From G963674835 sp963674835 (lineage in GTDB: Bacteria > Planctomycetota > Planctomycetia > Pirellulales > Thermoguttaceae): a stretch of 64,000 bases of DNA. The position numbers and the translations under genes were made by a program. The notes under the pieces were generated by a model. It did not search any database, had not been told where the DNA came from, and worked only from the letters and a program-made list of their open reading frames with translations. Where the stretch lies: contig CAXXKC010000003.1 of the NCBI GenBank assembly GCA_963674835.2, positions 1,426,001-1,490,000 of the forward strand, read 5' to 3'. The stretch's first letter is position 1, and each line of letters begins with the position of its first letter. Below are positions 57,001-62,908 of this stretch, piece by piece.

Positions 57001-60000
57001 TGGCGGATTTCGACGGGATCGAATCCGGCAAAGTCGCCTTCGATGGCGGTGGTGCTGCCGGCAAAGGCGATGACGGCCTCATCGATGCTTCCCCGCGAAG
57101 TGGGATTGAAGATCAGGCCACCCCAATCACCGGGGATAGCGTCGCGGTCGGACGAGGACGCGTTGGTCTGGAACACTCCGCCGGCCCCATAACGGTCGTC
57201 GTACAGAGACGTGAAGACGACGGGATATCCGGGGGCTCCGTCGGTGGTGGCGCGTCCTTCGGCGATCAACTGGGCGCCGATTTCGATCTCGATGCGCGAA
57301 GCGTCCATCTTGACGATAACGCCGGGATCGATGACGAGGCTGGCATCGAGCCTCGCTTCCAAGAGACCATTGGACTCGACCGGTCCGCCGGGAGTGCCAT
57401 TGATGAAGAGGACTTCGGAGATGACGTGGACGATGTCCCAGTCGTCGAAGCGGCCGGCAACGTCCAACTCGTGGATGGGTTCGCCGGGGGCGGTGCGGAC
57501 GCGAACGAACAGACCGTTGATGGAGTTGCCGGTAACCGTGTTGCCGCGAATATCGGGGCCAACGCGGCTGTAATCGGAAGTAAAGGGCGTGAGGCCATCC
57601 CAGTCCTCGAAGATGGTCTCTTCGAAGCTATCGGGATCGGCGGAAATGGCCGAATCGGCATTGCCGTGAATGTTGTTGTAGCTGATCGTGGGACGCGATT
57701 CGACGAGGTAGATGGGCGCGTAGGCGGCCGTCATGCCGTCGACATTCACCGCGCCGCCACCGAAGGTGATGTCGGCATGGTTGACGTAGTTGAGGAAGAT
57801 GCCTTCGGTTTCGAGGACCTGGCGGGGAGCCTCGCCGCCGGCGGGATCATAGCCGGCGATGAAGTCGTAATCGAGTTCGTTGCGGAAGACGAGGCCACCC
57901 CAGTCGCCGGCGCGGGCGACACGACCGACGCCGTCGTGGTCGGTGTTGCCGCCCATGGTGTCGTCGTAGTAGGAAGTGAAGTGCACGGACTCGCTGGGAG
58001 TGCCGAGGATCTGCAAGGAGCCGCCGCTGCGGTCGATGCCTTCGGCGGAACTGCCGACATCGATGTTTGCTCCGCGGAGCTTGAGCAGCGCGCCGGCATC
58101 GATCATGACGGTAACGCCGCGAGGAACCTCAAGGGTCCGACCGTCTTCGAGCGGGTTATTGTAGCGGTCGACACCGATCTGGTAAGGAACGTTGTCGAGC
58201 ATGTTGACAGCATCGTTGGCCGAGTTGTTGCCGATGATCCGCACGACATCACCGGGCTGTGAGACGGCCAGCGCGTCGTCGATGTACTTGAAGGGATGAG
58301 CCAGGGTCCCGTTGGCGCCGGTGGCTGAGGCGAGCTTGTCGACATAGATCGTCAGCGGGAAGGGCTGGACCTCGGGACTCGGCCGATCCAGCGGAGTGAT
58401 CGTGGGGAATGCGGCGTAGCTGTCGACCTGCGTGTTGAACCAGAAGTTGAAGATGCCGCCGGGCACACCGTCGGCGTCGCCATCGAGGCAGACCCCGTCG
58501 GCCGCTGGATTCACGTCGGTGTCGGGTTCGGCGTCGACAAGGTACTGTCCGCGGCTGGCCAGGAAGGTGGAAACGTCGTTGCTGTCGACGCCACCGGGGA
58601 CGAAGTTGAGGCGGAGTTCGTAGTCGCCTTGGGTCACACCGCCGATACCGGAATTGTAGATATTGGGATCGTAGTCGATGTTTCCGCTGGCGGAGACGCC
58701 GATGTAGTAGGTTCCCGGATCGAGGTGCAGCTCGAGGAAGGAGTCGTTGCTGAAGTAGTCGTCGTTGCGGGCGACGATTTCGTACTCTCCAGGATTCTCC
58801 TGGCTGACTTTGTACAGGGTAACGACGCTATCGAGCAGGCTGGAGTCGTCCATGCGCTCGGCAAAGATCTCGGCACTGAACATGCCGGCCTCTTGCACCT
58901 CGAACTCGTAGAGATCGATATCGACGTCGTCAGGCCGGTAGAGATACTGGCCGTGGATGATGTCGTAATTGCCGGGGTAGACGGGTTCGGCTTCGGTGGA
59001 ATCGGCATAGTTGAGCGATCCCATGACAGAGCCGGCAGGCAAATCGAACGTATAGCCTAGGCCGAGGCAGAGCCCGATCGTCTGCATCGTGATGGCCATG
59101 AAATCGCCGCCGAACTCGCTGGTTCCCCAGTTTTCGGCAGCATCCATCAAGGCGAGTCCCTGTTGGCCGGAGACATTCCACACGGCGGGATGTCCGCCCG
59201 GCGCGGACGTGTTGGCGAGGGCCTTGATATCGCCTCGGGCGACTTGGATATCGTAGTACCCGGGGACGGTGGTGCTGGCCGTCTCGACGAACTGGACGCC
59301 GAGGTAATGGCCGTAGAGCTCGAAGACCTCGCGGGCGCGATCCATCTGGGCGTCGGTGATGAGGTTATACAGCGGCAAACCGGAGACATTGAAGCCGATC
59401 ACGTCGGCGAAGTTGTAGTAGATGGTGGTGATGAGCGGATCGGAATCGGGGTTATCCTGCCCACCGACATAGTGATCCTCCGGATCCTCCTGCAGGTTTG
59501 ACCACCAGGTGTAGGCGAAGGCGTCGGGCAGATCACGTTCGCCGGGCTCGTCGAGTGCGCCGGGGTACTCCAGATAGTAGAACTCGGACGGATCGGACTG
59601 AATGGTGGCGGAGATAATGCGGCTTTCGGCGAGCGATCCCATGTCGGCCAAGGGGGTTGCCTCGGCGAAGCTGGAGCCGGCATCGGTAACCGTGTTGATG
59701 CGCGTGGTGGTGATGGCTCCGTAGGGATCGCCGATGCGCAGGCGGAGCGCGCCACCGGCGGCGTAGACGGCCAGATCGTCGGCGAAGACGAGGGTGACCA
59801 TGTTGTCTTCTTGACTATAGACGGCCGATTCGGGCGTGTAGGGAGTGCCATCGTCGGCCGTCGTGGCCGTATCGTTGGTGGCGATGAGTTGATAGAAGGC
59901 GGTGTTCTGGGCCGAAGCGAGGTCGAGCGGGTCGTCGTTGAAGTAGACCTGGATGACCTTGCGCTGCTGTTGGAGCGTGCTTCCGTCGCGAACGATCGGT

Positions 60001-62015
60001 TGGGGTACGACGGCGACGATGGTGGGCGCCAGGTTGAGCTCGAAGTTGATTTCCAGGTTCTGCCCTTCATGGAAGGCAATGCCTTGGACGTTCGTCAAGG
60101 CGTCGGCACCGGCCCCCTCGATGACCAAGCGGTAGTCGCCGTCGGTCAGGCTTTCGGTGAAGCGGATGACAACCTGGTTGGAATAATCGCCGATGCCAAC
60201 GTAGCCGAGCGTGATAGGATTCGCATCGCCTTCGCGATAGAGCTTGATGGCGTCGAGCGTAGCGGAACTGAGCTGCTGTCCTTCGTTGAACTGGAGAATC
60301 AACTCGCGTGGTGCGATGTGCAGGGTATCGCCGTCTTCGACGACACCGCCGGCATCGGGGATCACGGAGACCAGTTCGGGACTGACGGGCTCGGGAGAGA
60401 CAACACTCACGGAAGTGCTAAAGATCAGTTCCTTGCCACCGACGTTGTAATGGACCTCGATCATGAAGGCGGTGGCCCCACTGGCGGGGGTACTGACGTG
60501 GGCGACGTACTCGCCACCGGTGCCGGCAAGCGTCGTGCTCGACCAGTAAGGAGTTGTGGAACCATAGAGGCGGAAATCAGTTTCGCTTGGGTTGGTGGCC
60601 TGCCAAAGGAGAACCTGTGTGGGGGTATCGGGGGTGTTGAGGCGGATCGTGTTACCGCCGTCTTCGATGGTCCAGTCGTAGGTGGGCAGGGTGTCGCCAG
60701 CGAGAACGGCCGCGTAGAAGTTGGTGACACTCTGGACCGCCTGGGGCGAGCTGTCGATATTGTGCCCGATGTTGGGAACATAGCTCAGATAGGTCGAGCC
60801 ATCGCTTCCGACGCCATCGTGGTCCTCAGCTTGCAGGCCGTGGATGTAGTACTCGGCAGAGCCGGGGACAAAGAACTCGTCGCCCGCGCCACAGACGAAG
60901 TACTTGGGGACATCCATGGTTTCCCGATCGCGGTATGCGAAGGGGTCGACGATGGCGAGGAGTTCACCGCCGATGGGCGTATTCATTCGTTCGATGACGG
61001 TCAGTCCTCCGGCGGCATTGCCCGGCGCGTCGGTGTAGGACAGGTAATCGTACAGTTCCTGAGAGTAGCGATTTCCGGCGGAATCTTCGACGTAACCCCA
61101 GGTCAACCCCGCATAGAAGTCGGCTTGGTGCTCCATCTGCTTAACGAGGTTGGGAAGGTCGGCGACCAGCGGGATCATCGCCTTGACGCGCCCGTCGACG
61201 GCAGTCGTCAACTCCGTCGTCCAACCGCGTTTGGAGGCACCACTGACGACGAACCCGTCGATCTCGACGGCATCGCTAGTGAGGCCGGGCACCAAGGCCT
61301 GGATGGCGTCCATGGCCCGCACGGCGCTGTTGACCATCGGCAGGTAGGACGGCCAGCTTTCGGCGACGGAAACGGAGGTATCGTACGTTTCGAGGAATTT
61401 GTCAAACGTATAGGCAACGATCTCGTCCTCGGTATGGTTGTACGGTTCGTCGGTGAACGTCAACGGCTCATTCGGGACGGTGCGCAAGTCGATACAGATG
61501 GAGTGGGTAGCCAACGCCATATCGACGACGACGTCCTTGGTGGTCGTTGGGACCGTCGACGAGATGCTGCCACCATCGATAAATAGGAAAGCGGTGTCGA
61601 GGCTGGTGTCGAGGTCATCGGGGACGACGACATGCAACCAGTGGTGCCACTCACCGGTGCCGGTGGTCACGGTGATGCTTCCGTCGCCCGGAGTCCAGAC
61701 CTGGGAAACGAAATCGTAGACGTAGTCTTTGTAGCCTGTGCCGGTGAGCGTCGTGGCCGGCGCGGTGGGCTCCACGTAGCCGACAGCGGTGAGTAGATAC
61801 TCATCGAGGGCGGTGAACCCATCATTGACCGGCACGTCGGGGCTGGTAGGCGGGCTGACGGTGAGAAGGACTCGGTCTTCGAACTGCTCCAGTCGAAGGC
61901 CCCGATTGCGAAGGGACCTGAGCTGTCCGGCTGCCTTGGGTTTTGAATGAGAGGGCTGACGCTTTCGGGTCGTACGCTTGCCCACTATACGATGCAGCGA
62001 ATCCCAGATCCCCAT
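45087..62015 (-). CDS. Giant multidomain surface protein, 5642 residues
   Basis: An uninterrupted 16.9-kb gene. AAGGAG lies seven bases before ATG. Approximate residues: 40-51 LEQFEDRVLLT, an LEPR-XLL-like sorting motif; 60-530 PhoPQ-activated-type alpha/beta hydrolase (nucleophile in VSGASKRGW, later His in YVPNIGHNID); 825-1000 metalloprotease-like domain without zinc ligands; 1028-1148 PPC-like; 1220-1790 beta-helix; 1816-2046 integrin beta I-like domain; 2150-2600 PPC-like units; 2640-2940 propeller-like; 3370-3590 beta-helix; 3770-4275 three GEVED domains (DFGDAP start, GEVEDY end); 4282-4608 SdrD_B-like with nested nidogen-like domain; 4612-5082 Calx-beta with nested eight-repeat propeller; 5080-5238 fourth GEVED; 5252-5615 about seven 46-residue repeats. 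Probably secreted to the cell surface. Antisense frames inside are shadows. Confidence 0.93.
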   Translation of the reverse strand: MGIWDSLHRIVGKRTTRKRQPSHSKPKAAGQLRSLRNRGLRLEQFEDRVLLTVSPPTSPDVPVNDGFTALDEYLLTAVGYVEPTAPATTLTGTGYKDYVYDFVSQVWTPGDGSITVTTGTGEWHHWLHVVVPDDLDTSLDTAFLFIDGGSISSTVPTTTKDVVVDMALATHSICIDLRTVPNEPLTFTDEPYNHTEDEIVAYTFDKFLETYDTSVSVAESWPSYLPMVNSAVRAMDAIQALVPGLTSDAVEIDGFVVSGASKRGWTTELTTAVDGRVKAMIPLVADLPNLVKQMEHQADFYAGLTWGYVEDSAGNRYSQELYDYLSYTDAPGNAAGGLTVIERMNTPIGGELLAIVDPFAYRDRETMDVPKYFVCGAGDEFFVPGSAEYYIHGLQAEDHDGVGSDGSTYLSYVPNIGHNIDSSPQAVQSVTNFYAAVLAGDTLPTYDWTIEDGGNTIRLNTPDTPTQVLLWQATNPSETDFRLYGSTTPYWSSTTLAGTGGEYVAHVSTPASGATAFMIEVHYNVGGKELIFSTSVSVVSPEPVSPELVSVIPDAGGVVEDGDTLHIAPRELILQFNEGQQLSSATLDAIKLYREGDANPITLGYVGIGDYSNQVVIRFTESLTDGDYRLVIEGAGADALTNVQGIAFHEGQNLEINFELNLAPTIVAVVPQPIVRDGSTLQQQRKVIQVYFNDDPLDLASAQNTAFYQLIATNDTATTADDGTPYTPESAVYSQEDNMVTLVFADDLAVYAAGGALRLRIGDPYGAITTTRINTVTDAGSSFAEATPLADMGSLAESRIISATIQSDPSEFYYLEYPGALDEPGERDLPDAFAYTWWSNLQEDPEDHYVGGQDNPDSDPLITTIYYNFADVIGFNVSGLPLYNLITDAQMDRAREVFELYGHYLGVQFVETASTTVPGYYDIQVARGDIKALANTSAPGGHPAVWNVSGQQGLALMDAAENWGTSEFGGDFMAITMQTIGLCLGLGYTFDLPAGSVMGSLNYADSTEAEPVYPGNYDIIHGQYLYRPDDVDIDLYEFEVQEAGMFSAEIFAERMDDSSLLDSVVTLYKVSQENPGEYEIVARNDDYFSNDSFLELHLDPGTYYIGVSASGNIDYDPNIYNSGIGGVTQGDYELRLNFVPGGVDSNDVSTFLASRGQYLVDAEPDTDVNPAADGVCLDGDADGVPGGIFNFWFNTQVDSYAAFPTITPLDRPSPEVQPFPLTIYVDKLASATGANGTLAHPFKYIDDALAVSQPGDVVRIIGNNSANDAVNMLDNVPYQIGVDRYNNPLEDGRTLEVPRGVTVMIDAGALLKLRGANIDVGSSAEGIDRSGGSLQILGTPSESVHFTSYYDDTMGGNTDHDGVGRVARAGDWGGLVFRNELDYDFIAGYDPAGGEAPRQVLETEGIFLNYVNHADITFGGGAVNVDGMTAAYAPIYLVESRPTISYNNIHGNADSAISADPDSFEETIFEDWDGLTPFTSDYSRVGPDIRGNTVTGNSINGLFVRVRTAPGEPIHELDVAGRFDDWDIVHVISEVLFINGTPGGPVESNGLLEARLDASLVIDPGVIVKMDASRIEIEIGAQLIAEGRATTDGAPGYPVVFTSLYDDRYGAGGVFQTNASSSDRDAIPGDWGGLIFNPTSRGSIDEAVIAFAGSTTAIEGDFAGFDPVEIRQAIVRITNSHFEDNNGTGSTDDRGGHGEVTPATIFIRGAQPILVGNDFIVHTAYASQVVSSPPICIDVNSLSSALVSDWGRSTGTLSAYDEYLGNAGPMVRANRMENNGINGMLIRAGILTTESVWDDTDIVHVLGEKVTTVTTSKSLDLLLLEDLTGSFGDDIETVSTLVTDLVNQVRAIEPTTRFGLASFMDKPIGSFGSSGYDYVYETNLALTSLPTPLPADNALQTAVDALVLGAGADGPEAQIEALMQAALRTTEVGYRSDALHVVVLFTDANYHVAGDGASEGITTANNGDTVLDGDPAGTGEDYPSVDQLRTALIAASIIPVFAVTEFATDYYTDLVDQLGFGTVVELTSDSSNLVEAVTSALEDVVVTEPTEEDYEVTVTNYEHGGGLRIQSSPTASLVVKLFGENSGFTAGGDPLEIDDRIGGTIQILGTAEHPVVLTALTDDTVGAGYDLNNQPLLDTNNDGSLTTPVAGSWRSVRLEAYSNDRNVLVVNELEVDTGATQDVNNVPLKAQVLGQLAQSEMAGDDHLRLGFDIHGSIRYDAPDDVDVYAFQATAGTEIWLDIDNTSFSLDSVVELIDATGRVLARSDNSLAEAMAVTDQTTGESPLLYKQTPVQFVRVMDNDDWIRSTSDGNLTVGYDVYSTNPRDAGMRLVLPGTAGSVRTYYVRVRSSSSQISDVTAGETKGDYQLQIRLGEDQEVAGSAIFYADIRYASTGIEILGLPDHSPLIGETAEVEASGTTGDNDTFDTAQDVGNLLETSQSTLSWRGYLTNADDVDWYKLTLNVQGVNPLFDSGRVFATIFDLDYADGMGRADLTMWVFDSNGHLVLMGTDSNITDDQPSPLDGADVDDLSRGSVGPLDPFIGSVYLPEQATYYVAITSALAFPTALDPLANPYTRVEPIDSIARIIEDHVETTTIPDGYGNSSQYYLQPEPTELLLGLQPVAAALGDVTTFAAAGRTLYSINPSTGQIELTTGTDSLAEAYIELAMRNDTRLYSISDPEADDQVDFNLIDPEDPTQTLSSSTITLASYQTDVDNPGDIITVDDGTITVTAMAHGPNNDYRHVFIVTQSHGDATGSLQSNILWVLEEDGNPVSHPTLNAIPLALLTGTNVGTITGLSFIGNTLYAIDDRGRIFRADGIYDGDFANSSGGWGFVEDPDVAGNLVPLVGVGGMSLVADLESAILGSGSPNYITGFVAGPASADSGAYANMVFITTNTGRIYAADVTTGTLQPVFNGGSTYANTGIGGLNAIAFTAIDFNLWHVTEHRSLDTGHGINTTFNYTRPNVTGNYDYPKPGYQSWYFGIDDPRLASDRWDGPVSATYNLALSNLYDNSDAADSLFYTYNLPGGVYGSLESRSFSLEGYERFDEPTLYFNYYANTQGGDKYDTFRVFISSNGGSWQLLATNNDWGTYDSRLAAPGRLDTYYLEKLYDNGDGDSLWRQVRVDLGTWAGSGDLKLRFEFSTFPASSLNTSSLTDTLGIVDNQHEGIYIDDIIIGFAERGEIVTAAPAATTDFAITSMGELWGQPLVRSGSYQIEVRRGADYAFGGAGHRVTDLGGYSDQYNPFGQYDTNDRLAEAITIYTQAANVLVHGDTFRINDGIHTETYILWNSTLPGTPGAGQTPVYYDPSWSAAQVAQSLASAINASSVTKVTGKAVFDRVDLFDAVRVDMPDVSASGLGLQQKVWGLDSPDGYDVGDSNTERVKGQIVVENNIISQSSGYGIVVAPDARDNNNADLPHPGSGRAVNVTNDLVTGITIQNNIISGNSSGGIRISGQADSSTDAIGAVPFVRVVNNTISGAILTATGAINTRGTGINVQNNASPTILNNIVAYLKTGIQVDSSSASTVLGANIYKNNNTNVSGTSLGTLDIQLGEEEPLFVDVASGNFYLAPGSKAVDSVINSLEERQGFYNEVLEPMGIPVSPIVAPDHDYYGHLRLDDPDVAWDTGQGQLVFKDRGAIDRVDFDSPEAALVSPVDNGADDRNPEANDVIIIGTLLTEFEIQLSDFGGVGIDDSTVTSNSVVVYRGEELLIAGKDYFFHYDAAADLITLVPSAGVWAQGFDYNVVLLRDQIFDLGRNPLLPNREDNTTHFIIGLSGLDFGDAPDPTFPTRLENDGARHLVKTGFYLGTGINGESDAKPADQYDDGVSFQTYVLIDSTMEMTVKASTAGYLNAWIDFNGNGTWESGEHLFGGVAQYLTAGDNLLTFVVPDGLTPGEVWSRFRFSSVETLGTTGEAPDGEVEDYLLQLVDHLEDFGDAPVFVNGELTGYQTVLPDAARHAIVSNLFLGTTVAPDGEMNGQPTILANGDDANRTDDEDGVNFYAYDAIFSPDQRVTIAVDASEAGGYLSMWFDFNGDYDWDDLGEHVVLSANGETDFSVPLNAGRNEVSFDVPESAEIGVTYVRFRLSTERNLESFGSAPDGEVEDYAIEIIDTPLDFGDAPSPYPTVLADDGARHIYDPNVHLGATIDYESNGLPRSDAKGDDADASDDEDGVWQINPSNASDLQQFGTYSLIAGQNNTIVVVASTAGYLNAWLDINGDRDWNDSAEHIFISQPLQAGENELTFSLPRELNTVSTYARFRFTSSLISGLGVTGGAPDGEVEDYAVSIVAGGSSISGYAYDDLNNSGSWDGNTWTTIPTIAFATPGSTILAAGNDNSSLAMNLGFSFEFYGHTYTQMYVNNNGTVTFGAPSGTYDADGFYQDLPMLAPFWADVDTRATGQVRMVQGTSTRGNPYVQVDWVDVGYYTLHSDKTDSFRLYIENDAAGDIVVFSYDDMQWTTGDGTGGSGGFGGQGAQIGFDAGDHVHFANLGRPSTVEEVQALNGTQYGFRFDPTTGLPIGNEPGMSGILVHLGDATGAPVLDINGTPITAVTDADGYYNFGYLFPGTYTVWQTVPYGRTQTRPLTGLTLLNGAVGQADGSYLVAVGLSDQLHDVDLGSYTIAQVSISGVSVLEGNSGTTEAHITLHLTDSFGAPVTVYYSTANGTATIANNDYVSVSDGSFTFIPQEAPIGVWSTPTTITNNKVNDYDYSVYGDYIVWENGGGIVFLYDDSTGLTTTLTVAGSDDRYPVIHGTHVVYESKPAGESDYEIYLYDIVSHTRTRLTDNAVDDLDPQLSDSHVVWSSAGTSGGEIYLYNLSTPGLPVNAAVNISNNSLNDFLPKIAGSRVVWTTYDGSDNEIWYYDGTKHQLSNNSRNDANPVISDLGLVWEMYDGHDLELMAYAFGTSSPVQLTNNTTNDQHAAISGTRLVWEGSDGSDSEVFSYDLATSTSIENISNNTTIDERPQLLGNRLVWHSYNGSNWEVYYKEIGSLTPVTNISNSTAYDWHPQISESFVAWRAYQNGNYEIVLSKQAKPEVTAEIVFTINGDTSAESDEYFIVNVTGASSPTQLLDDSGNVQSQIQTRVGILNDDGSMDFGDAPAPYPTLLADNGARHLNSGGYYLGASVDVEANGKPSATATGDDYSTSDDEDGVTFNTTLTPGVVAQVSVVASKPGVLNAWLDFNGDGDWNDLGEQIFVDRTLTQGANLLTFSVPFGIDPVSTFARFRFSQSAGLSYTGTAATGEVEDYQVSIVADPNLVGRALTINGTTGDDQFEFTAGSVYRVMVNGTTYLYPATAIDTVQINGLGGNDTAVLHGSAGTENVRMWAGKARFMATGLDLWAYAETISVTSGGGDDTVRFLDSAGKDVVTAAYQSASMVGDGYSNSATGFYYMLANSINGGADEAYLYDSPGRDTLTATPTQAIFTGPGMSSSVFGFKSVVANSTANIDTSWFYDSPGNDVFTTTPTRVTMVGTGYSLTANNFQNAHGLATAGGTDNAYMYDSAGDDIYRADGAQGRMFGPDFFIRARYFDNYFTYSLAGGHDVAIIKGTAGKDTFYATPTLTRLYGSGYYHRVVQYDDVSMYGLGGVNTADLSDSAGDDYLEASGTSVKLTGIDIPYSLLVDGCDPVKANSSNIGDKKHSTVAFLLATGQWEDI

Positions 62016-62156
62016 GGATGGACTCCTTAGAAGTTACGCTCAACAACAATCGCCGTGTGTCGGCTGGCCGATCTGATGACGGCAATAGCAGACAGAGCGG
62101 CTCGGGAACTATACGCACGTAGCACGGGTCGAAAAACCCTCAGTCGGACTATAACG

Positions 62157-62185
62157 ATTAGAATTGAGGCCTTACGAGAAATCAA
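62157..62185 (-). promoter_or_regulatory. Probable promoter of the giant gene
   Basis: On the minus strand TTGATT (62185-62180), a 17-base spacer and TCTAAT (62162-62157). The predicted start is near 62150, giving a 5' leader of about 135 nt. Confidence 0.5.
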
Positions 62186-62774
62186 GTCACAAACTGCCCA
62201 ATTGTTACATTCTCCCACATTACCCTAGGTGTCTCAGCCGTCAAAGTGGCTGCCAATAGCGACACCTATGCCACACCAGATATGCACTTTCCAGGTGGAT
62301 TGCGCGCTCGGCCGAGGCGTGTGCGGATCGCCGAAGCGATCCGAGTGGTTGGCGAGGCGCCGGAAGCCTACTGTCCCCCCGACAGCCGATTTTGCGGCAC
62401 GATTCCTCTCACCGGGCGAGCGCGCATACCGCATCTCTGGCACTACAGACCAGATTGGTGCTCAAGAAGTTCCCTCTGCGGCACCAGTATTTCGAGCATT
62501 ATTGGAAAATCTTCACAATTGCCAGCGGAGTTTCCTCTAGTAGGTGATGGGCACGACGGAATGTGGGTCGCGTGGGACAAATAGAGCGCGAATGCACCTC
62601 AACGGAAGGGTGTTCCGCGCGGTCGTAGATCGCCTCCTGCATGCAACCGCTCCGGTGAAGTGCGGCGTGAAGAGGACCGACGGGAGGTATCTGGAACGGG
62701 CGCGACACGGAAGCGATGGCAAATGATGGTAGGGCCGTCGCTTACGATCTGGGCTAGCGAGGGACGGATGGGTA
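62186..62774. other. Gene-free stretch upstream of the giant gene
   Basis: No gene is supported. Short open frames on both strands lack ribosome-binding sites and family sequence. A small palindrome (GGATCGCCGAAGCGATCC, 62325-62342) is present. No tRNA is recognised. Confidence 0.4.
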
Positions 62775-62865
62775 GTGCGGGTCGGTGCGCGCGGTATTGG
62801 GCCGTGGCACGCTCCAGCGGCGCTTTTCGACGGTTCGGAATACAATCCGAACGGTGCAGCGGAGC
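62775..62865. repeat. Dispersed repeat family C, diverged copy 4
   Basis: Resembles the other family C units in order of blocks (TAGTGCGGGTCG, CAGCGGCG, TTTTCGACGGTTCGGAA) but with many substitutions. When read on the minus strand it encodes FRTVEKRR, where the other copies encode F-x-TVETRR. Confidence 0.45.
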
Positions 62866-62908
62866 GAGATGCCGCCCGGTCTGCGTGGGCCAAGGCGGGG
62901 GTTTCGAT

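Noticed and set aside
53769..58262. Open frame of 1497 residues on the plus strand inside the giant gene
   Set aside because: It mirrors the codon bias of the minus-strand giant gene; the translation is Gly/Val/Asp/Glu-rich without any domain, and the minus-strand product has many recognisable domains. The same applies to the long plus-strand frames at 46107-48239, 51774-53726 and 59811-61586.
62229..62540. 103-residue frame upstream of the giant gene
   Set aside because: No ribosome-binding site, no motif, and overlapping frames on both strands of similar quality.
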